Below are positions 1 to 11,222 of a stretch of DNA of 64,000 bases, one piece after another. The DNA lies in NCBI GenBank assembly GCA_028583405.1, contig JAPTMU010000159.1:13368-77367 (forward strand), in the 5' to 3' direction. A program made the position numbers and the translations under genes. Source of the stretch: Pogonophryne albipinna (taxonomy: Eukaryota; Chordata; Actinopteri; Perciformes; Artedidraconidae). The notes under the pieces are model-generated. The model made no database searches. It had not been told where the DNA came from and worked only from the letters and a program-made list of their open reading frames with translations. How positions within the stretch are numbered: the stretch's first letter is position 1; each line of letters starts with the position of its first letter.

Positions 1-902
1 TTTGATTATGACGTGGGTGCACATTTCACAGCCTTCTTTAGTTTTATCAGTAATTATTTATTGATCACTTGTTCGTGTCAGTGACTCATCATTGCACAAC
101 AAATGAAGGGGGTACGAAAACTTGATAACACTAAATAGACACAACTATTTACAAAGGGTGGGACATTGAATCTAAGAGTCTTTGATTTAAATTTCTTATT
201 TATACAAGCTGAGTCTCTGTTTTTTGTGGCTTTAAAACAAAACAAAAGCATTTCCGGAGTCTTTTAGATAAGATTTTGTCCGAACAAAGGCCAAGATATA
301 TCAGAACTGAATCCTTGTTTGTCTTGGACGTCAAAATAAGTATTTGCGTTATATTTTATAATAACGATATGACATTTTGGAGACACTCTTAACCTTTGAA
401 AATGAACTCAGCTACAATCAGGGAGATATCAGCAATACAAATTAATATCTACCTGTTGCCAATCAGGATCAGTGTGTCTTTACAATGGGTTCTATAATAC
501 TGTACTGACATAATGATCAATATTCTATTCCTAGCTCAAGGTGTAGGCGCATCAACACTGCATGCCTGCCTGCTGCTGTGAGATCAGTTTATGCAAAACT
601 ACTTACCAGCACTTATCAGATTGGTGTGAAGCTTAACACCGGCCACTCTTTATTTAAATGGCTTAAAGCTTCTTAGATTTAGCCTTTTGTCTGACGTAAT
701 GTGCCAATATCGCTGGGTGCAGCTTCACTAACCTCTCATTACACAGCTCTCAGGACCAAGCAAAGCACCCAAACGTTAACAGTGGCTCATTGCAGCAGCT
801 GAAACCTCATACCCTTAAATCTGGCAATACAATCTCACATATGTCTATTATCTTTTCTAACAGAAAGGATGACAGTAAAATAATGAATCAGAATTTGAGT
901 TT
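1..902. other. Non-coding DNA, nothing recognised
   Basis: AT-rich sequence with stops in all frames. I see no exon-like frame, RNA gene or repeat structure here. Confidence 0.6.
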
Positions 903-1380
903 TGAAAATGTTTCCCCAGTCCCCCTTTCCCTGCAAAGTGTTGTGTTGTTACTTCATGTATCATGAAGTTATTTATGCTTACTTCAGCTGTTTGAGTGTT
1001 TGTTTGTGATGTTATGCTTGCAGTTTTTAAATTGCCTTTCTAACATTACTTCATTGAAGCAGCTCATGTATAATTCACTTAAAGCTGACCAAACACTGTG
1101 TCCCATGAAAGATGTCTTCCCTATGCTTTTTTCACCTGTAATACATAATGTTGTATTTTTATTTGCACAACAAGGCAATATACAGTATTAGAAAATGTTT
1201 CCTCTGTTTCCCTTTTTTTCTGCAAAGCTTAGGCTCTTATGACTTCATCATGAAGTTATACCATTCCTAATTCAGCTGTTAAGGTGTTTCTCATACAATG
1301 CTTGCAGTTGCTACCTTGCCATTTTCTTTTTACAGTTACATTGAACAGCTGCACTTTAAATGCACAGATTGCAAGAGAAT
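903..1380. repeat. Diverged direct duplication, period about 288 bp
   Basis: The stretch from about 903 (starting GAAAATGTTTCC, then CTGCAAAG, ACTTCATCATGAAGTTAT-like, TTCAGCTGTT, ATGCTTGCAGTT and TTGCC words) recurs in the same order from about 1192. The two copies have many substitutions and small indels, so the duplication is old. The second copy runs up against the LINE fragment that begins near 1419. I recognise no coding content or known family. It could be part of an old interspersed repeat. Confidence 0.55.
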
Positions 1381-1418
1381 CAGCCAGTAGCCTATGTGTA
1401 ATTACTTTAAAGTACAGT

Positions 1419-1982
1419 ATAAAATCAATTTCAAGGACTGCCTACTTCCATCTACGTAACATTGCAAAAATCAGGCATATCTTGCCTCAAAACGATGCAG
1501 AGAAACTAGTCCATGCATTTGTTACTTCAAGGCTGGATTATTGTAACTCCTTATTATCAGGGTGTACCAAGAAGTCAGTTAAGTCGCTTCAGCTGATTCA
1601 AAATGCTGCAGCTCGTGTACTAACCAGAGTTAGGAAAAGGGACCACATTACTCCTGTTCTGGCTGCCTTACACTGGCTCCCTATAGAACACAGGATAGAA
1701 TTTAAAATTCTTCTTCTCGCCTACAAAGCCCTTAATGGGCAGGCGCCATCTTACCTTAAAGAACTCATTATACCCTACTGTCCTACTAGGGCATTGCGTT
1801 CCAAGAATGCAGGGTTGTTGGTTGTTCCTAGAGTCTCTAAAAGTACAATGGGAGCGAGAGCCTTTTCTTATCAAGCTCCACATTTGTGGAATCAGCTTCC
1901 AGTTTGTGTTCGGGCGGCAGACACCCTATCCGTTTTTAAGAGTGCGCTTAAGACCATCCTTTTTGATAAAGCCTATAGTTAG
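1419..1982 (+). pseudogene. LINE reverse transcriptase C-terminal fragment
   Basis: The open frame covers only the C-terminal domain downstream of the RT catalytic core. Recognisable family signatures are SRLDYCNSLLSG, LQLIQNAAARVLTR, LHWLPIEHRIEFKILLL and the terminal SVFKSALKTILF. The frame stays open upstream to 1284, but residues before about 1419 come from the flanking unique DNA and are not LINE sequence. The palm motifs (including YADD) are missing, so no activity is possible. The same segment is present intact in frame in the copy ending at 51,502. Confidence 0.85.
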
Positions 1983-2588
1983 GGCTGATTAGATTCAGCC
2001 CCTAGTTTTGTTGATATAAGCTTAGTTTGTCGGGGGACATCTTACTTCTTCCTTCTCTCTGTCTATACCTGTGTACTCTCATGTTCCGATTAACTCAGCT
2101 TCCCCAAATGTCTTTCTTTTTGGTGTCTATATACGCTGGGATCCGGAGTCATGGATGATCCTGCGGTCCTGTGTCCTGCATCGCGAGCCCTGGATCTTGA
2201 GTCGTGGCTGTGGTCCTGGATCATAAGTCCTGGATGGATATCCTCGTGGATTCATTTTCCTATTATACACACATGCATTTCCAAACATTTGGACTACCTA
2301 TGTTGCAAATGTATTATCTTTTCAATTTACACATGGCATCTATTGCACGTCTGTCCGTCCTGGGAGAGGGATCCCTCCTCTGTTGCTCTCCCTGAGGTTT
2401 CTCCCATTTTTCCCTTTAAACTGTGGGTTTTCTCCCGGAAGTTTTTCCTTGTACGATGTGAGGGTCTAAGGACAGAGGGTGTCATATTGTCATACTGATA
2501 TTTTGTACAAACTGTGAAGTCCACTGAGACAAATGTAACATTTGTGATATTGGGCTATATAAATAAACATTGATTGATTGATTGATTT
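1419..2588 (+). mobile_element. 5'-truncated L2-type LINE (3' end), copy A
   Basis: This is the 3' end of a non-LTR retrotransposon of the CR1/L2 superfamily (L2/Maui-like). It contains the last part of the reverse-transcriptase ORF (stop at about 1980), roughly 600 bp of 3' UTR, and a tail of ATTG/TTGA tetranucleotides at about 2570-2587, the kind of simple-repeat 3' end these LINEs use for target-primed reverse transcription. Aligned by eye it matches 50,940-52,107 almost base for base; a few substitutions and a small indel (ATATAA against AG near 2015) separate the two. Such closeness implies recent mobilisation from related sources. The 5' truncation point is near 1419. No target-site duplication is obvious. 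Confidence 0.85.
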
Positions 2589-5500
2589 GAATTATTGCAT
2601 AATAAAGTGTTCTTTGTAGAAAGTGAGAATGACAGTTCATTTTCAACATTCACAATTTTTTTTTGTATTTTCACTGTAACCAAAGTGGGGGACAAAAAGC
2701 TTAATAGCTCATTCTTTCATGCAGTTGATATGTCTAGAGAGCCTTGCTGTACAAAGGGGAGATAAATGCCCTCACAGTGAAGTGAAGGATGACGCTATTT
2801 TGAGAGTGGGACTTCTCAGCATAGGCTTAACATTCAGAAGAACTGAGGGAGACAGGTGGTGTGAAAAATATCTTCTTTGTGGTAGAATTCTCCTCATAAT
2901 TAATGTTTTAAATGTATTTCTGGAAAGCAGATATAATTCCACTCTTGAATCAGCTGCTGTAGAGTGTTTTAGCACATTTTTCTCTAACGTCTCTCACTAC
3001 TGAGGTGAGAATTTAGAGAGCAGGTGATAAAACGAGCCGTATTCAACCTTGGTAATGCTGCGAAAACTGTCTAATTCTGTCCTGAATACAACTGAAAAGG
3101 AAGAAGAACAGTATATTAAACCATCCTTACTTTCTGTGTATGAAAACTTTATTTGTCAGGAAGCTTCATGCCTCTCGGTTAGCTTTTCCCATGGCATTGT
3201 TTGACATCTGATGTTGGTGTTGCTAGGAGACGCACTGTCAATTACTATGGTGTGCTTCTGACTGGAGCATGCCATCGCCCTGTGTAGCAGATGATTATTA
3301 TTGACATTATTTTCACTTTTAATAAAAGACCAGCTTTGATTGTTGGTTTGTACCTTTTTAATATTTGGCAGGACTAATCTGGCCCCACTTGGAAAGTAGA
3401 AGCTAATAGCTTGAATATCATGAAGCAAAACAAAAAAAGAGCAGCAATGACAACACCCATGTTTAAGCCACATCAATAAAAGCAGGTGTGACCCACTTCT
3501 ATAGGCAGCTGGGCCCCATAAATAACTCTCAATAAATATACTCAGATCAGTTTGATAAGCATCCCGGCTGCTGAATAGAAAATGCATTAAACCAGCACCA
3601 ACATGTCAAGAGATCAAAAGATCCAAGTAAAAATATAAGGGAAATTCTAATTCGTCCTAAAACTATTTCCCCCCTTCTTTATGTCACCGGATTTACCGCC
3701 ATTGCACGATAGTTAAAATGACAATGCAGGCTATCATCTTGGTAACAGCGACTAGACTGCCACACATATTCAACAAAACAAATATATCACCCTGTGTGAC
3801 CCTCACACACAAACAGACTGCTATGAAAGGCTGACACACACAAAGGCACACCATGAAGCTCGATGCAGAGCGGTTGCTTTCTGATTACAATGCGAGACAT
3901 CTCAAGCTCAGCATGGTGAAATTGTTATGTTGCTCTTTCTCCCTTCATTTCTCGATGCATTTTTCAACACAGTGTTTGGCTTTCTCACTATGTCTCATCC
4001 TCCGTTTAAACACAAGTCTAAAGTTTCATCTATATTCTGTCTAAGCCTCTGACAGCTACTAATTATACAAGAGAAGCAGCAGGCAGCTCTGCCAGCGGTC
4101 TTTTAAACTTCAGAGACACATTAACACTAGTGTAGTTGTAATAGGCTCCACTCGAAAAAAGTATATCTGAAGCATACAAAGTGGCTGTCTCTCTGGCCTT
4201 TACACAGTGATTGCACACCTTGTAGTGGAAGTTAGAATATGTAGAAATGCATTCCCTGTCCCATTTACTCATCAATCACTTTCTGCAGTACTATATATAA
4301 AGATTTCAGCGCTGCATGGGAATAAAACATGAGCCACACACACCCAGAAATCCATATCCATTATCATGGCATGCATGCTTTTCATTTGCAGTATGGCGTG
4401 GCTGGAGCAGTATCGATTTTCATCCCTTTCTCTCCTCTTCGTAGGTGGTGGAAAAGCTTGTTTCACTCTCTGTATTTGAATTCAGCATGTTAGAAACCAC
4501 ATTTGGACAGTGCCTATCAATCATGGGTGATAATCACCGTTGAGTGCAGTGAACTCAGTGTACTGTCAATAAACCGTACTTTTGACAACTTTCGTTGAAT
4601 TTGAAAGGAATTTTCACCAAGTGCTGTTTAATCATTGTCTCGTTATCAGTTTCAGGACCTGCTAGTCCTTTTGGCAAGAAAATAGCAAACATATTATTAT
4701 CGCAATGTTGATGTCAATGTGCATACTAAATAATTTTGTTTCTTATTTAAACTGTAGTGTTTGTTCCTTATACAAAACTCATTGTTTCATATAACATTCC
4801 TAATTTGAACCCTAACCGTCGCAACACACTCACATTTCAGGTTTAATTGGCAAATTAATAATTTTGAGAATTGCTGTTTGACTCAACTCAACCTGACAAC
4901 ATTTGTGCATTGTTTAAAATGTGAGCCTCACTAAATTGAAAACAGCAGGGGTAGATTTTGTAGTGGTTTTAAGATTTTCCAAATGTACAGTCAGTGATCA
5001 AGCTTGTATATTAGATGATCTTCTCATGGTAATTTGCAAATGGAGTAAATAGCTTATTAATATGGGCACAAACAGTGTGATACCTGCAGTCATTCACACT
5101 CACTCACTCACACACTCAATCATTTTCCTGAAAAGGAAATGTCAACCTCATAGGGCAAATCTGGAATTGCATGAATATGGGGCCACCCTGTTTCTTTGAA
5201 TTGCTCGCCTGTGGAGCACCAGCCGCTCCCTTACTGCTTTCCTGCCGAAAGCCTCATGATCAAACACTACAGCAAATGAATGTTATGCAATTGGACACTG
5301 ATGAAATGTTTTAGTTGCCCTCTAAGTCTCTAGTAGCCCATAAACATAACAGACACTCTCGTCCCTTTGTCCTCTGTGTAAAAAAACATGCATTCAATGC
5401 TGCCGGTTCCTTCTCTGCCATGACGGATGACTCGCCTCCTCGTGTTTTTCAGTGTGCAGACAAGATTTGAGTGACACAACCATCAAACAATCAATTAAAA

Positions 5501-8500
5501 ACATCCCCTCTGAGTGTCCTTCTGGAAGCATGGTCATATTTCCCTGCTGCCATAAAAGACAATGGAAAGGCTTAAAATTCACTGTGCCAGTCCTCGATCA
5601 AGAAATGCCACTGCGTGTTAAGATCTAAAAAAGCTACAATAGGGTGCAAATTTAACATAGAACAAAACCCGAAGTCCGAAAGAAAGCATTATTTAAGTTG
5701 CATTTTGAATATTTAAGTGGATTATAGACTTTACAGTGTGATGAGCCTAACACATATGGTACGGACAGCAATAATATGAAGAACCTCAGCACAAAATGCT
5801 TGTGTAACACCCGACATGTTAACAGTAAGATGGCACATGGTGTCCAGTCCTGCTTATCCTCTTGGATTCTTCTTGCTGAAGCATAAAGGTTTTAATTGGT
5901 TAACCCCACACTTACGAGTATCAGGGAGTCTGTCATTAGAAAATGAGCCAAACACTTAGCCAGCTTGAGCATTCAGTCCCTACTTTGGGCTGATAGTCAT
6001 CCATGCTCGTGCTGTATTTGCTTTTACACCAACTAGAGTCGGTAAAGGTGCTTTCAGCCTTTCCGTTCATGCTACACAGCCCGTGTCTTGTTTATCTTTG
6101 ACTAGAAAAAGCTTTTCTTAGCAGTGATTGTTAAGCGGTAAGTACCCGATGTGTCAGATCCCATTGCTAGCATTTGATTTGAGCAGCATTGACCCTGATT
6201 GCGGCGTGGGTGAAAGCGGCTCCATGCAGCGGAAGAGGACACATCTCTATTCTCAGCCAAAAGCCCAGCCTGGTCTCTTTCGCTGGCTCTTTGAATATGA
6301 GCGTGTCAATACAGCCATTGCACACGGCTGCATATGCCCCTCTGGCTTGATTCCTCCCCGACTGAATCGATTCAAGCTCTGTTTATCTCATTAGCTTGTA
6401 GCGTGTAATCAATCACACAAGGGCATTTGTTTCGGGCTTCCAACCCACTGCGCATTATAACTCAACTCCTATGCTCAGCGTGAACATTGTTCTGTCTACA
6501 GTTATCTTTAGCGACGACGCTACACTGAGCTGCATGTAGCAGAGCACAGCCTCTTGGCATTCATTCAAATTATCCTGTTTCAATAACTCTCATTCATCTG
6601 GTGCAGGCAAAGGACAAAGACACATACAGTACGCATTAACAATGTGCGCATATACTCCACTCATGATCATAAATGACTTGGAAATTTGATAAAGGATCTT
6701 AAAAAATGAACTGTCATTGTTTTTGCACTACTGCAATGGTTTTGAGATCACTGTATATACAATGAAAGCAAATGAGTGTATACAAACAGGAACATGAGTG
6801 ACTGCACTTCAGGCTAAGGTCAGATGTGTTTGTTTGAGAGTTGCTTGAAGTCGTTGTGTACATGAATCATATCATGAAGACAGATGTGAGAGCAGTGGAC
6901 ACCATCTAACTGTGGCGGGCTACAGCGGGCGCTCCGCCTCAGGCCAAGCAGCAAATGTGCCTTCGCCTATTTCCCAGAACCATGTTGATATCCATACAGC
7001 ACTTTTCAGAAAAATCATTCCAACACTTACATGCGTCGCCAGGCAGCACATACCATTATTACGATGTTTGAGAAACCTACATGGCATTTTCTAATGGTTC
7101 AAAGTAGTTATTTAGCAACACGTCTTATACTTGCTCTGCTCCTTCTCTCCTGAATAAAAATGAAGCAGAACAAGCCATTGAATCGAGTCTCTCACGGGAA
7201 CAAAAGTACTACAACGCTGAATAGTGCTCATTGAACACTCCTCAAACTGTACTTGAGAGGGTGCAACATAATTGTTGACTCATGTTGATCTGTTTAAATC
7301 CATGCATTCATAAATCACTCAGGGAGAATGGCTAACAATTATGCCGTTGTGTTTAGATGGTTGTTTAATGGTCACCCAGAAGCAGTAGAACAATACAATG
7401 CGTTCCCCTTAACATGAACACATGCTGATACAAACTACAGCTTGCATAGTATGACTGCACAAGTCATTGCTCAACTTCTGCTCTAATAATTCCGTCATAT
7501 TCTCAAAATGATAATATAATCAGAGCCATCATTTCTGTAGTCAGATGGTATGTAGAGGCTAGTAGATGTTGCCTAGGGGCATCATGCTGCAGCCCTCAGG
7601 ACTGCATATGTTAACTGCATAGATAAATGAGGGTAGGCATCTGTCAGTGTTTCTCTATATTCTGAAATCACAATTAATAGCTCTTCAATCACTAACATTA
7701 AAAGTCTGTCTTATTCATAACTTGCCAATGTTCCTCGGTGCACAAAGACATCACATAAAAAATGATGATTAAAATGATTATGAGCATGAACAGTTTAAGC
7801 TTTTATTTTGTATCTGTACTTTACAGCTTGTTCACGGTAATTAATTATTACAGCTGAGAAGCTCTACAAATTAAAGCTGGTGGCAAGGCAGGTCAGATTC
7901 GCTGCTCATTGCTTTTAAAAAACTATTAATTAAAGTCCAAAGCAGAAAGCCGATTAATGTGAATGACCGGTGCTCCAACAGGTCACCTTGTTCTTTAAAA
8001 CTTTTTAAGTTAAATACATTGTTGGGAAATAATTGCACTTCCGACATCAAAGAGGATTTCCCTCCTGGTCCTGAGGGGATCAAGAGGACATATTTCACTG
8101 GTTTTGAACCCTAATTTTAATGGTATATTAGCATCAACTTGAAGGATACGGGGTCAAATTGCCTTCATTACCTGTGTGCCAGCATAATTCAGGGATACAA
8201 CACTTTGGGATTAAGCGGTAATTGGCAGACACTGCACAGGAAATGTCATGCAAGAGCAACAGCAAGAACAACAACAGCATCACACATAATGCTGTTTGGC
8301 AGCTCTAAGATGCAAAAACGTCGACTTGATCTTCCTCTTACACACCTTTTTAAACCTGAACAGTATTAATTTACCTATAATTTGGCCTGGAAAGAAATTG
8401 GATTTTGTAAATACTAAACCGCGGTGAAGTGGAAAAGAAAAATCTCCCTGCACTGACACATATCCATCTGTATTTGTTCTTACTTGAGCTTTTCTGCTGT

Positions 8501-8794
8501 GTTGGTTTGGAAATGTAAATATACCACACAAGCAAAAAACAATCATCAATATTTAATCTAGTCATTCCCTGCTGAAAATGAGTGTTTATCCGCCTCAGAC
8601 AGTCACAACTGCTGCGTCCATTACCTCAAGTAACTCCAAGTGGGTAAAACCAGACAGCCAGTGCCAATCCTATTTCATACTGTGCAGCAAGGAGGATTGA
8701 ACCATAGCAGAAAATGAGTTCAGCACATTCTGAATCAATGAATGAAAAAAAGTCATGGTTTTAATGGTGTATTCATAGGGGAGATTAGTACGAT
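2589..8794. other. Long non-coding stretch, no gene seen
   Basis: I see about 6.2 kb without a convincing gene. The open frames are all under 150 codons, lack recognisable domains and show no splice-linked exon series. A short CACT-rich stretch lies at about 5094-5124. Conserved non-coding elements cannot be judged without alignment. Isolated exons of an unrecognised gene also cannot be excluded. Confidence 0.5.
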
Positions 8795-9485
8795 ACGATA
8801 CGATACAATATACGATACGATATTACTTTATTTGTCAGATCAAGTCTGAAATTTGACTTGCGTCACAGCAGCTCCATATCCAACATCAACAGACAAATAT
8901 CCAGACAAAAATACACGAAACACAAACAACAAACATTTAACATAACAGCACAATCAGTGAGAGAAAGGCTGCTCAAAGAGCCTTCAGCGTGCATTTGATC
9001 TGGGATTTAGCTCTGTGTTCACTGTGAGGATTGACTGATGCACAAAGGAGTGCTTCAGTCTGACTTTATTGAATCGTGGGACCCTGTATCTCCGATCAGA
9101 TGGTAGCAGTTAATATTCACTGTTCAGAACATAGTTTGGGTCAGAGATGATGTTGTTGGACAGCCTCACTAGGTTGTTATGCTGAGTCATAGAGTCTCTG
9201 ACAGGGTGGACCAACAATCTTTGAGCAGATTTTTAACAGGTGGAGCAGTTTTGATTTTAAAGCTGCTGACAAACATTTGTACCAGGTAGTATTGCAGTAC
9301 TGCAGAATGGACAAGATCACAGATGTAAAGAAGAACAGAAGAATTTCTCTGCTCGCCCCAAAAGACCTAAGACGGCAGAGAAAATACATTCTTTGTTTTG
9401 TCCTTTTGCACAGATATTCAATGTGATCCTTCCATGACAGCAGATGGTCAATATTACACCCAAGTATTTGTATGAAATCAGATTG
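8795..9485 (-). mobile_element. 3' end of a jockey/Rex1-like LINE
   Basis: On the minus strand this is a non-LTR retrotransposon 3' end. A coding remnant (9483 to 9177) is followed by an A/T-rich 3' UTR and finally a pentanucleotide tail built on CGATA (8795-8822 on the plus strand). The low-coordinate end is therefore the element's 3' end, and the copy is 5'-truncated near 9485. Family assignment to the jockey/Rex1-type group rests on the protein remnant only and is tentative. Confidence 0.65.
9177..9483 (-). pseudogene. LINE reverse transcriptase C-terminal remnant
   Basis: The minus-strand frame reads YLCKRTKQRMYFLCRLRSFG, then an ILQYCNTTWYKCLS-like segment, ending in QRLYDSA. This is the typical C-terminal tail of fish jockey-like reverse transcriptases. 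The frame is open upstream of its first methionine (9389) to about 9483, where the LINE homology is lost. No catalytic motif is present. It is a truncated remnant. Confidence 0.65.
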
Positions 9486-10924
9486 CTTTCAGATCTATAA
9501 CATAATTTAGAATATGGAAGCTAATGCACCAACCCTTGCATTTCTTCTTATTTTTCTCTCATCAGGTGTTTTCAGAGCAGCAGATTACACAAAACCACAA
9601 GAATAAACTGCAGGTGTGAAAGCAACGCAGCAGTTGAATTTTGATGTGTAATGTTTCTTTAAACTATACATCTCACAAATGCCCTTGTTTTGGCACTTGG
9701 TTAATGAATGAGACCTTAAAATCAAGTCATCATTGGAAAAAAATACAAATAAAAGAGATCATTTTGGACACACCCATGTGTTCCTGGCGCTTAGGTTTGA
9801 ACTGAGATTGTGCTAACACCCATTTGGATGAAATCAGAGGCCTCTATATGTAATGCAATGACAGAAACAATGTTCCTTACCAGCGTGAAAGGGGTGTGTG
9901 ATTTATTACCTCACTTATTCCTGCTACAAGTTACAACCCCATTTTAAAACCTCCCTGAAATCAACTTAAAAATCACATAACAAATATCTATCCAAGAATT
10001 TCCATACATAATTATGTATCACTTACAAAGGTCCTATTTGTTAGTATCATCAGAACAGTTCCTCATATCAAGACCAACATAAATCAGTCCGTTCAGGAAT
10101 GATGTTCCATGATAGCATCATTAGCACTCACGATTGATTCCCATCAAGACCCTGCTTGTTAACAATCAAGGTGTCTTTTGTAGATTGCATCCACATTTGC
10201 ATAATACTCTATACAGCAAGCCTGTGCTACTGAAGTACACATCGCAACATATTAAATAAGAAAGTTGACTTTAATTTAAGAAAATATGATGAAAGATTAT
10301 ATACAATGTGTACTATACAGTAGGAAGCCAACAGCTCAGACACAGTAGTACAGAAGATAATAAGGTGAGTGATCTTAAAGGAATTGGAGAAAGATGTTGG
10401 ATGACATGTTATTTTCTTATCTGAGCCCTATTTTTCCTAACAAGGAGAAACAAATACAACATTGTTCAGCCTGAATCTACTCGACTCAAATCTACTTGAG
10501 TGCAGAAGAAAAAGCGTGTTATTTTTCGGTATTGTTTCTTGTTGGAGAGATGGATGTTTTTAAAGGGCAACCACACTTTGTGGGGAGCAAGGTTGACTAC
10601 AGAAGAAACCAATAACATTGTACCCTTGTCCCTCTGCTGTTCTCCTCCTCCTTTTACTAATCCATTCTGTCAGTAGCAGTATGCGGTTTATTAGGTGCTA
10701 CAGAGTTGTTCATCTATAAATGCCGCGCTGTTATTGTTTATAGTTTGTGTATTACTTTCTGTAACAGGACAACTTCTTTAGGAAGAGTTTATTCTCGTGA
10801 TGTTATTGCAGGTAGGGTTAGAGCAAAGATCGGGCAGCGATTTTGAGCCTGAGCCCTGTGAGAAAGCCACATTTGTAAAAAATAAAATTAATAAAAATGC
10901 TGTTACAAGTCAAACCAGTCACAT
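9486..10924. other. Non-coding DNA, nothing recognised
   Basis: About 1.4 kb of AT-rich sequence with no supported ORF, RNA gene or repeat. Confidence 0.5.
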
Positions 10925-11222
10925 CTAATACATTTCATTTATATAGCACACTTTAAAAACAACGTCATCTCAAGGTGCTTCACAAACTATAAGGAGAACA
11001 TAATATAATAAATAAAATAAAAAGATATCTAAGGAGCATATTGAATAAAATATGGTAATATAAAAAAAAGGTTAAGTGCATAAAAGGTTAAAATAAAAAA
11101 GAAAGAAAGAAAAGGACAGTCAGTAAAATGCGGTGCGGAACAGGTGGGTCTTGAGGCATTTCTTAAAAACTGAGCAGAGGTCCGTATGTTCTCTTCAAGC
11201 TGAATCCATATTCTCCTCACAT
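10925..11222 (-). mobile_element. 3' end of an L2-like LINE, 5'-truncated
   Basis: On the minus strand a short coding tail ends at a TGA at 11,120-11,122, in a frame reading FKKCLKTHLFRTAFY just before the stop. This is the standard C-terminus of L2-type LINE proteins (FK..LKT.LF). It is followed by an A-rich 3' UTR whose far end reads, on the plus strand, TTTCATTTATATAGCAC with AAGGTGCTTCACAA. That is the conserved fish LINE 3' hairpin region. Only about 22 codons of protein remain. Confidence 0.65.

Noticed and set aside
3156..3587. 143-codon minus-strand frame
   Set aside because: No domain, low-complexity start and no support for transcription or splicing; likely chance.
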